From: Ruminococcus sp.
GTDB lineage: Bacteria; Bacillota; Clostridia; Oscillospirales; Ruminococcaceae
Length of the DNA stretch: 64,000 nt
Assembly: GCA_017470535.1 (NCBI GenBank)
Contig: JAFUYP010000082.1
Span: 1-64,000 of the forward strand
Reading direction: 5' to 3'
The notes under the pieces were generated by a model. That model was not told where the DNA came from, did not search any database, and worked only from the letters and a program-made list of their open reading frames with translations. Positions 8,029 to 13,832 of the stretch are shown in pieces. How positions within the stretch are numbered: the stretch's first letter is position 1; the number at the start of each line of letters is the position of its first letter. The position numbers and the translations under genes are program-made.

Positions 8029-8406
8029 CTACACATCATTCCACTCGGAATTGCAAATGAATTTCGTGAGTATGCTGCTAAGATCGTCCTGTGCCGCCTT
8101 TATCCTTTGCATATCCTCGGCAAAAATGCTGTTGATTTCATTAGCCTTGCGAGCAATCTGATTGATGTTATTGGAAACACTTGCTATTATAGCAATAGCT
8201 ACAAGTATTGCTATGATGATTATTGCTGTTTTCTTATTTCCACTTGGTTTGCTGATGCCAATACTTCTTGGCTCTTGTGTTTGCTGCAAATAAGGCGTAT
8301 TCTGCTGTGGAGTTTGCTCCACAGGCGGCCTAACCTCATTACCACAATTAGCGCATACTGTATCTCCGTCATTTAGTTTATTTCCACAATATCTGCAAAA
8401 TGCCAT
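8029..8406 (-). CDS. Zinc-ribbon membrane protein fused to a MobC tail
   Basis: A 125-residue chimera. The N-terminus is a zinc ribbon (CRYCG ... CANCG) like those of its neighbours, then a Gln/Pro-rich linker and one membrane helix (AIIIIAILVAIAIIASV). Directly after the helix the sequence changes to NNINQIARKANEINSIFAED, the hallmark C-terminal part of MobC; the same block is present in the mobC of this window (NINQLARKANTINNIYAED). The fusion point is near 8175. The simplest reading is that an element inserted into the zinc-ribbon gene and a deletion joined mobC to it in frame. ATG at 8406 follows a GGTGGA site. Confidence 0.7.
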   Translation of the reverse strand: MAFCRYCGNKLNDGDTVCANCGNEVRPPVEQTPQQNTPYLQQTQEPRSIGISKPSGNKKTAIIIIAILVAIAIIASVSNNINQIARKANEINSIFAEDMQRIKAAQDDLSSILTKFICNSEWNDV

Positions 8407-8426
8407 TGTATATCCACCGCCTTTTG

Positions 8427-8516
8427 TCAATCATTTGGGTTTTTATCCAAAGAATCTTTATTAATCTTTTTTATACTTAATAGAGTATGATTCATTTCAT
8501 CAAGAATAGAATGACT
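8427..8516 (-). pseudogene. Decayed duplicate of the DUF4367-gene 5' end
   Basis: The minus strand reads SHSILDEMNHTLLSIKK...ND then stop, with a stop codon just before it. It resembles IHTTLEEINRTLYSMNQKE in the neighbouring 162-residue protein, and the DNA is similar over about 40 bases (compare 8480-8516 with 8945-8985). It appears to be what is left of a duplicated gene lying between two zinc-ribbon-locus genes. Confidence 0.45.
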
Positions 8517-8557
8517 CTACACTTTATGATGATAATTATTCCTATTATGTGAGCTAA

Positions 8558-9046
8558 TTATTTGATTTTTGTAGACTTGCACAACTTTAATATGCTGTCT
8601 TTGTTTAAATTGCTTTGAATTGTAAATATGTACTTGCCATTATCCCATATGTATGTTGAATCATATTCGTTTTCAATTACCAAGTATTTCTCGTCGCCGT
8701 CAATATGCTCTTTGTATTCCGTATATTCGTTATCATAGTTTTGTTCATAATAAGACTTTGTATACTGTGTAAACAGAATATAATCATTTTCCCTAAAATA
8801 AGAAATATCAATAGAATTTTCGGTTCTTTCATCTTCTGTTTTTTCAAATCCTTCCGGCAATGCAGATATATAGTATTCTTCCTCAAAGTTACGCATTTTA
8901 TAACCGCCCGAATTTTTAGATTCTTTTTGGTTCATACTGTAAAGGGTACGATTGATCTCCTCAAGAGTGGTATGGATCTTTTCCACATACAGTACAAGTA
9001 CAACAAACAAAACTAACGTAGCTAATGAAATAATAATTGCAGCCAT
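8558..9046 (-). CDS. Membrane-anchored DUF4367-like protein
   Basis: A 162-residue protein with one N-terminal membrane helix (IIISLATLVLFVVLVLYV), a short helix (IHTTLEEINRTLYSM) and an extracytoplasmic domain of about 110 residues. The pattern YYISALPEGFEKTED ... YDSTYIWDNGKYIFTIQSN resembles DUF4367, found in anti-sigma-like and secreted sensor proteins (family call from memory). It sits eight bases downstream of the 94-residue zinc-ribbon gene and is probably co-transcribed with it. Role unknown; possibly a sensor or structural partner of the zinc-ribbon membrane proteins. Confidence 0.6.
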   Translation of the reverse strand: MAAIIISLATLVLFVVLVLYVEKIHTTLEEINRTLYSMNQKESKNSGGYKMRNFEEEYYISALPEGFEKTEDERTENSIDISYFRENDYILFTQYTKSYYEQNYDNEYTEYKEHIDGDEKYLVIENEYDSTYIWDNGKYIFTIQSNLNKDSILKLCKSTKIK

Positions 9047-9053
9047 TTTGATC

Positions 9054-9338
9054 TCAACCTCCTAATATTAATACATAATAAACTAACCATGCGATTATTC
9101 CTGCAATAAGTGCAGTAGTACCTGCTTTTTTCTTGCCCTGTGCAAGATAAACTATCCCCATTATTACTCCGACAATAGGTATAAGTATTGATGCGGCGAT
9201 CTCTGCACCGGTTGCCTTTCGTTCAGCATCCGGGTTATTACTTTGTGCCGGGTGTACACTTGATTGCGGCACCCCGCAGTGAACGCAGATGACCGCCTTG
9301 TCATCTATCTCTTTTCCGCAATTTTTGCAATATGCCAT
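9054..9338 (-). CDS. Small zinc-ribbon protein with two membrane helices
   Basis: A 94-residue protein: N-terminal zinc ribbon (CKNCG ... CVHCG), a short polar linker, then two membrane helices (ASILIPIVGVIMGIVYLA; TALIAGIIAWLVYYVLIL) joined by a basic loop (QGKKKAG). The ribbon is on the cytoplasmic side by the positive-inside rule. It belongs to a same-strand run of zinc-ribbon genes. Such ribbons bind protein or nucleic acid partners; the partner is unknown. Confidence 0.7.
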   Translation of the reverse strand: MAYCKNCGKEIDDKAVICVHCGVPQSSVHPAQSNNPDAERKATGAEIAASILIPIVGVIMGIVYLAQGKKKAGTTALIAGIIAWLVYYVLILGG

Positions 9339-9362
9339 TTTTATCCCTCACTTTCATAAGCA

Positions 9363-10127
9363 TTATTTTGTAGATCGGTTATCATACATTTGCTTAATAA
9401 CCTTTAAACGTTCATCGAGCTTTGATTTGTCAGTATCTCCCAACGGCACATCAGCTATATATGTATAGTCATTTGCTTTTATCATTCCGTCAATACGAAT
9501 AACAATTATTGTTCCACTGTTGATTGTAGAACTCATAACGGTAGATGACATCTCAACATAGAAATAATAGATATTTCCTGTGCTGTCAAGAAACTCTGGT
9601 TCGGAATACGAAAAGCTGGAAGCGCTGCCTTTGTTATTATTGCTTACCTTTTCAAGATAGTCCTTACAACAGTTTACAGCATATTTTTCGGGGTCAGATA
9701 TATTTGAAAAAATTGCAAAGCCTATAATTATGGCTAAAAAACCAACAGCAATAATAACAAATATTATAAAGCCTTTGCTTGTTTTGGGTTGCACTATTGC
9801 GGCACTTGTTACAGTTTTTGTACTATTAATTGCACAGCCGCAGTTCATACACACCACCGCATTATCTGGTACTTGTGCGCCGCAATTTCTGCAATAAACC
9901 GTTTTTCGTTCCTGTGTACTCTGCGAAGTTGAATTACCTGCTGTTTCTCGATTTTGCACACCTGCGTTTTTACCTTGTGAAACATCTCTGTTATTTGCAG
10001 TATAGCTGATATTTGCTCTCACATCATCCGGCAGGCTAAACAGCGGCGTATCAATTTTCTTCCCACAGCCGGTACAAACGATCTCTCCAAAGCCCAGTTC
10101 CTTATAACAATTTCTGCAATATGCCAT
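9363..10127 (-). CDS. Double zinc-ribbon membrane protein with outer domain
   Basis: A 254-residue protein with two zinc ribbons (residues about 4-22, CRNCY...CTGCG; about 79-97, CRNCG...CMNCG) separated by a Ser/Thr/Gln linker. A membrane helix follows (FIIFVIIAVGFLAIIIGFAIF) and then a 115-residue extracytoplasmic domain rich in Ser and beta strands. It is the first gene of the minus-strand run, so it probably leads the operon. The same ribbon-linker-helix-domain plan recurs at 11851 and 43717. No family match for the outer domain. Confidence 0.65.
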   Translation of the reverse strand: MAYCRNCYKELGFGEIVCTGCGKKIDTPLFSLPDDVRANISYTANNRDVSQGKNAGVQNRETAGNSTSQSTQERKTVYCRNCGAQVPDNAVVCMNCGCAINSTKTVTSAAIVQPKTSKGFIIFVIIAVGFLAIIIGFAIFSNISDPEKYAVNCCKDYLEKVSNNNKGSASSFSYSEPEFLDSTGNIYYFYVEMSSTVMSSTINSGTIIVIRIDGMIKANDYTYIADVPLGDTDKSKLDERLKVIKQMYDNRSTK

Positions 10128-10208
10128 AGAATCCCCCCCTATGATTATTTATCAATTCATATTATACACTAAAATGTTCTGTATGTCAATATTATGACTC
10201 ACAGTATA

Positions 10209-10238
10209 TTTACAAAATATTTGTGCATAATGTATAAT
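10209..10238 (+). promoter_or_regulatory. Promoter of the XRE regulator
   Basis: TTTACA (10209-10214) and TATAAT (10233-10238) with an 18-bp spacer lie 19 bp before the regulator's ATG, giving a very short leader. Confidence 0.55.
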
Positions 10239-10257
10239 AAAATGTGGTGATGTGTTT

Positions 10258-10605
10258 ATGAATGACAGCAAAAAGGATATAAATTTTACTGCCATAGGCG
10301 AAAAAGTCAAGAACAGACGTGTCAGTCTTGGGCTTAGTCAGGAGCAGCTGGCCGAACTGTGCGGTATTACTGCGTCATATATCGGGCATATAGAGCGTGG
10401 TTCCCGCAAGCTATCGCTTAATACAGCTATAAGCCTTTCCGAGGCGCTGAATATCTCACTTGACTACCTTTTACTTGATATTAAAGGAACCGGCAGCAGT
10501 GTGCTTGAAGCCATATCCGCCGATCTTGTAAATCACGATAAGGCGCAGGCGGAGAAGTTTTTAAACCTGGTAAGTATCCTTGCCGAAAAAATTGACGAAT
10601 TATGA
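10258..10605 (+). CDS. XRE-family helix-turn-helix regulator
   Basis: A 115-residue transcription factor. Residues about 12-68 form a Cro/CI helix-turn-helix (IGEKVKNRRVSLGLSQEQLAELCGI...YIGHIERGSRKLSL). The C-terminal 40 residues are a helical dimerisation tail. ATG at 10258 is favoured over GTG two codons upstream because GGTGAT lies seven bases before it. It is divergent from the zinc-ribbon operon, so it may regulate that operon from the 130-bp region between them, and is convergent with the kinase gene. Confidence 0.8.
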   Translation: MNDSKKDINFTAIGEKVKNRRVSLGLSQEQLAELCGITASYIGHIERGSRKLSLNTAISLSEALNISLDYLLLDIKGTGSSVLEAISADLVNHDKAQAEKFLNLVSILAEKIDEL

Positions 10606-10606
10606 A

Positions 10607-10648
10607 AAATTCTCCTATGACAATTATATCATAGGAGAATTTATTTTT
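10607..10648. terminator. Bidirectional terminator between XRE gene and kinase gene
   Basis: A perfect 14-bp stem (AAATTCTCCTATGA / TCATAGGAGAATTT) with an 8-base loop, T-rich on both sides. It separates the convergent regulator and kinase genes. Confidence 0.85.
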
Positions 10649-10675
10649 GTTATGCTGTCAGCATAATTTTTATTT

Positions 10676-11377
10676 TTAACTAAAGTGCTTTAATATCTCC
10701 TCGGCTGAGTTAAAGCGTTTATCCATACTTATATCGGTTGCCTTATTGATAAATCTGCCAAGCTTTCCCTTTTTATAAAGCTGTACGGAAGGGTGCCTGC
10801 CCGTCACAAGTATGTTTGCAAGTATCCCGAGCGAGTATATATCGGTTCGCCTGTCTGTTTGTGCAAGCCCATATTGCTCGGGCGGTGCATAGCTTGCGGT
10901 ACCGAGCAAAACAGTATCTCTTGTCTGCATAGGTTTGTAAAGCTTTGCTATATCAAAATCAATAAGCTTTGTTACTCCTTCCTCGGTTATCATAACATTT
11001 TCAGGCTTTATATCACGGTGTATAATGTCAAGAGAGTGAAGTGCCGAAAGTGCTGATGCAAGCTGCATTACTACCTTTTGGGCACCCTTGCTGTCAAGCG
11101 GGATAAGCTCTCCTACTGAGATCCCGTCAATATATTCTTCTATTACATAAACAGCATCTTCCTCTTTTACAACATCATAAATATTTGCAATATTGATATG
11201 CCGTATGCCGGCAAGCTTTTCAAAAACCCCGGTTTTGCTTTCCGGCGGCAGTTTTCTTATTATAATGCTTTTTTGCAGCCTTTTGTTCCTGAAAAGCAAA
11301 ACCTCTTTACCCTCTTTTTTCCCCAGTAATGCTACAAGGCTGTATTCGTTTTTTAGTATATCGGCAAACTTTATAAT
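10676..11377 (-). CDS. Hanks-type Ser/Thr protein kinase, probable ATT start
   Basis: A 233-residue cytoplasmic kinase without membrane helix or sensor domain. The catalytic loop is HRDIKPEN (H120-N127). The metal motif is DFD instead of DFG (140-142), and GTASYAPPEQYG forms the activation-segment end. The usual VAIK position reads IIIRK, so the ATP-anchoring Lys may be shifted or replaced by Arg. The N-lobe (YSLVALLGKKEGKEVLL) lies upstream of the first TTG at 11299; the frame is open to a stop at 11405, and AAGGGG sits six bases before an ATT at 11377. No ATG or GTG fits, so a rare ATT start is inferred. Divergent partner: the helix-turn-helix-like gene at 11437. Confidence 0.7.
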   Translation of the reverse strand: MIKFADILKNEYSLVALLGKKEGKEVLLFRNKRLQKSIIIRKLPPESKTGVFEKLAGIRHINIANIYDVVKEEDAVYVIEEYIDGISVGELIPLDSKGAQKVVMQLASALSALHSLDIIHRDIKPENVMITEEGVTKLIDFDIAKLYKPMQTRDTVLLGTASYAPPEQYGLAQTDRRTDIYSLGILANILVTGRHPSVQLYKKGKLGRFINKATDISMDKRFNSAEEILKHFS

Positions 11378-11387
11378 ATCACACCCC

Positions 11388-11416
11388 TTGAAAAACAGAT
11401 AAAACTATGCTATAAT
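11388..11416 (+). promoter_or_regulatory. Promoter of the kinase-partner gene, overlapping the kinase 5' end
   Basis: TTGAAA (11388-11393) and TATAAT (11411-11416) have a 17-bp spacer and TGC before the -10. The -35 abuts the kinase ribosome binding site on the other strand, so the divergent genes are physically interlocked. Confidence 0.65.
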
Positions 11417-11436
11417 TTCAAAAACAGGAGGTATAT

Positions 11437-11856
11437 ATGAAAAGCACAAATGAACTTTTTGAGGAGATCGAAAAAACAGCAGATATAGATGATTATTTAA
11501 ATGACAATAAGGAAATAGTATCGGCTAAAAAGCTGTCAGGTATTTTAGAGAGTCTGCTTGTCCGGAAGGGGCTGAAAAAAGCAGATGTAATAAATAATTC
11601 TGAGGTAAACAAAATATATGCTTATCAGCTTTTTTCAGGTGTTAAGACTTCCCCTGAACGTGACAAGGTAATTGCATTACTTATGGCCATGCACCTTGAC
11701 CTTGACGAAATACAGAGCGTATTGAAGACCGCAGGCTTTGCGCCCCTTTATCCTAAAATAAAACGGGATTCTATAATAATATACTGTATCAGGAAGGGCA
11801 GATCGGTGCTTGATACAAATGCAGAACTATACGAACACAGTGAGCCGACACTATAG
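11437..11856 (+). CDS. Helix-turn-helix-like partner of the kinase
   Basis: A 139-residue protein. The N-terminal 40 residues are acidic (ELFEEIEKTADIDDYLNDN); residues about 45-110 resemble an XRE-type fold (LSGILESLLVRKGLKKADVINNSEVNKIYAYQLFSGVKTSPERDKVIAL, in order). The C-terminus is RKGRSVLDTNAELYEH. An AGGAGG site is six bases before the ATG. It is divergent from the kinase, and similar kinase/helix-turn-helix pairs occur together in Clostridia. It may be the kinase substrate or a DNA-binding output; neither is shown. It overlaps the convergent zinc-ribbon gene by six bases. Confidence 0.65.
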   Translation: MKSTNELFEEIEKTADIDDYLNDNKEIVSAKKLSGILESLLVRKGLKKADVINNSEVNKIYAYQLFSGVKTSPERDKVIALLMAMHLDLDEIQSVLKTAGFAPLYPKIKRDSIIIYCIRKGRSVLDTNAELYEHSEPTL

Positions 11857-12531
11857 GCTCTTTTTCACATTGATCAGATACTGCGAGTAGTTTAGCTCGC
11901 CTATATCATAGCTGCTTATTTCAAAGCTATATCCGTCCAGATCAAAGCTGCCGTCTGTTTCATTAAGATCGATGTCAAATAGTATTAGTACAACAGCCTT
12001 GGCTATTTCATCAAAATGCTCTTTGTTCTTGGTGTAGTCTGTATGGCTTATTCTTACTATTATATCACATTCCGTCAGATCTTTGTCAGCGTTTATATCA
12101 ATGACAGCCCCTGACTTATCAGTCATGTTTATCTTCAGCCCGTTATCATCGTCAAAGCTTATTTTACCGCTTTCGTCTATGCCAAAGTAAATATTATCTT
12201 TATAGGTACAATAATCATTTATTGCACCTATAAAGCTTTCTTTTGAAAGCTTTGCCTGCGTTTCGGGCAAGCTGTTTTTTTCTTGCTGCGAGCTGATCGG
12301 GCTGTTGCTTTTTAGTGTTTTTACTGCGTTTTTACTTACAGCATAGTATATAAAGCCCACCACCAAAGCAGCGCAGGCAAACAATAATATAAATACAATA
12401 TATCTTCTTTTTTTATGAATGGGAGGAGTTTCAAGTGTTGTCACGTTATTAAGGCTTGTCATACAGTGCGGACAAAACTTCATACCCGTCGGTATCTCCC
12501 CGTTGCAGTAAGGACAGTAAGTTCTATTCAT
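11851..12531 (-). CDS. Zinc-ribbon membrane protein with outer domain
   Basis: A 226-residue protein: zinc ribbon (CPYCN...CPHCM, residues about 6-24), basic linker, membrane helix (YIVFILLFACAALVVGFIYYAV) and an extracytoplasmic domain of about 155 residues with a helical start (KLSKESFIGAINDYC) and beta-rich remainder. It has the same plan as the protein encoded at 9363-10127. Its position beside the kinase pair suggests a common membrane-linked pathway, but only co-location supports that. Confidence 0.65.
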   Translation of the reverse strand: MNRTYCPYCNGEIPTGMKFCPHCMTSLNNVTTLETPPIHKKRRYIVFILLFACAALVVGFIYYAVSKNAVKTLKSNSPISSQQEKNSLPETQAKLSKESFIGAINDYCTYKDNIYFGIDESGKISFDDDNGLKINMTDKSGAVIDINADKDLTECDIIVRISHTDYTKNKEHFDEIAKAVVLILFDIDLNETDGSFDLDGYSFEISSYDIGELNYSQYLINVKKSL

Positions 12532-12621
12532 ACTAAACCTCGTTCATAGTTTTGTATATTATAGCATAGCCTCAGCTTTTTTGCAAGGGCATCTGAATGA
12601 AAGAATTAAAAAACCTATATA

Positions 12622-12650
12622 TTGACACCTCCCCAAAAATATAGTATAAT
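12622..12650 (+). promoter_or_regulatory. Perfect sigma-A promoter of mntA-hepT
   Basis: TTGACA (12622-12627) and TATAAT (12645-12650) match consensus exactly with a 17-bp spacer, 31 bp before the mntA ATG. Confidence 0.85.
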
Positions 12651-12680
12651 AAGCTTAAATCACAGTCCGGTGGTGAGAAA

Positions 12681-12974
12681 ATGAAAGTGAATATCCCCGA
12701 CAGGGTGTTAAAAGAGATCACCGAGTTTGCAGCTAAGCATAATGTTGATAAGGTCATTCTGTTCGGCTCTCGTGCCAGAGGAACGCATACAGAAAGAAGT
12801 GATATAGATATTGCTGTCTGCGGCGGTGATCATGATGCTTTTTATTGGGATATAAAAGAAAAAGTCCATTCACTTTTGTCCTTTGATGTTGTTTTTCTTG
12901 ATAAGAGCACATCAAAAGAGCTTATGAATGAGCTTGAAAGAGACGGTGTTACTATATATGAAAAAGCTTGGTAA
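12681..12974 (+). CDS. mntA: MntA-type nucleotidyltransferase (antitoxin)
   Basis: A 97-residue minimal nucleotidyltransferase. The motif GS-x10-DxD is exact (G29-S30, D41, D43 in GSRARGTHTERSDID). In type VII toxin-antitoxin systems MntA adds AMP to the HEPN toxin and silences it (established for this family). Length is normal. A GGTGAG site precedes the ATG. The 3' end overlaps the hepT gene by 17 bp, so the two are translationally coupled. Confidence 0.85.
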   Translation: MKVNIPDRVLKEITEFAAKHNVDKVILFGSRARGTHTERSDIDIAVCGGDHDAFYWDIKEKVHSLLSFDVVFLDKSTSKELMNELERDGVTIYEKAW

Positions 12975-13362
12975 TTTTGTTAGCCGTCTTAATGTTCTTA
13001 AAGGGGCTGACTTTGGATTTGCGGGTAACAATGAAATATACAGAACAGGCGTTATCGGTCAGTTCAACCTGACCTTTGAGCTTGCCTGGAAGGCTTTGCA
13101 GGCGGTGCTCAGGATACACGGTGCAGAGGGTGCCGAAACAGGCTCTCCGAGAGAGATATTGCAGCTTGGATTTAAAACGGGCTTTATTGATGATCAAACC
13201 GTATGGCTAACAATGCTCAAAAAGCGAAACTCCGCTGCCCATATTTATGATGAAGACGAGACAGATGAATTGCTCCTGCTTATCCGTGACAGCTTTACTC
13301 CGGCTTTTTGCGTGCTTGAAAGCACATTGAAGGACAAGCTCGCCGAAGCAGGGGAAGAGTGA
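12958..13362 (+). CDS. hepT: HepT-type HEPN protein (toxin; HI0074 family)
   Basis: A 134-residue helical protein of the nucleotidyltransferase substrate-binding/HEPN family. It has the ribonuclease motif Rx4HxY exactly (R90, H95, Y97 in RNSAAHIY) and the family segment FELAWKALQ. HEPN toxins cleave RNA when not AMPylated by MntA. The start at 12958 gives MKKLGNFVSRL, the usual N-terminus; a frame ten codons longer is antiparallel to nothing but has no binding site. Ends 80 bp before a strong terminator. Confidence 0.85.
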   Translation: MKKLGNFVSRLNVLKGADFGFAGNNEIYRTGVIGQFNLTFELAWKALQAVLRIHGAEGAETGSPREILQLGFKTGFIDDQTVWLTMLKKRNSAAHIYDEDETDELLLLIRDSFTPAFCVLESTLKDKLAEAGEE

Positions 13363-13441
13363 GTGTCATGTAAGACCGGAAAGGCAGCTCATCGGGTCGA
13401 AAACAGACCGCTTTATTCTGATAGATCTACAAAGCAAAAGA

Positions 13442-13478
13442 GAGGTATCGCCGAAAAACGGTGATACCTCCGTTTTTT
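13442..13478 (+). terminator. Intrinsic terminator of mntA-hepT
   Basis: GAGGTATCGCCG pairs with CGGTGATACCTC (12 bp, one G-T) around AAAAA, followed by CG and six T. Confidence 0.85.
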
Positions 13479-13702
13479 GTGTCAGCACACACCGGGCATC
13501 GTTTCAGGTGTATATAGAGCTTTTTTCAGAGAACAAGCTCAGTTGGCTAACTGCAAAGCTCTGACCCAAAGTGGAAGTATCGTGCATTTATATACTGATA
13601 CTATATCCCATTTTTCCATTTGCGTCAACAAGCGCAGGAAAAGTGGTGGTATTTATTTTACCGTATCGACTGTCATAGACCTTATGCTTTGAAAAAAATC
13701 TA
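13479..13702. other. Non-coding stretch before the reductase-methyltransferase operon
   Basis: About 220 bp between the toxin-antitoxin terminator and the next promoter. A 71-codon frame here has no ribosome binding site and an improbable sequence. Nothing else is recognised. Confidence 0.4.
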
Positions 13703-13754
13703 TTGACGGATATGTTTAAATGTGATATAATAAATATGAGTTAGCCATAGCTAA
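13703..13754 (+). promoter_or_regulatory. Promoter with inverted-repeat operator
   Basis: TTGACG (13703-13708), 17-bp spacer, extended -10 TGATATAAT ending at 13731. Nine bases later, at about +3, lies TTAGC-CATA-GCTAA (13741-13754). A closely related repeat sits at the same distance from another -10 at 15437-15468. The position fits a repressor operator. Confidence 0.7.
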
Positions 13755-13832
13755 TCGAATATCACGAACTATGATAAGTGGCGTGAGCAGGCTTTGTTTT
13801 CAGGGAGAAAACAGATTTAAGGAGTGATATAT

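Noticed and set aside
13477..13692. 71-codon frame after the toxin-antitoxin terminator
   Set aside because: Starts inside the terminator T tract, has no ribosome binding site and an improbable composition.
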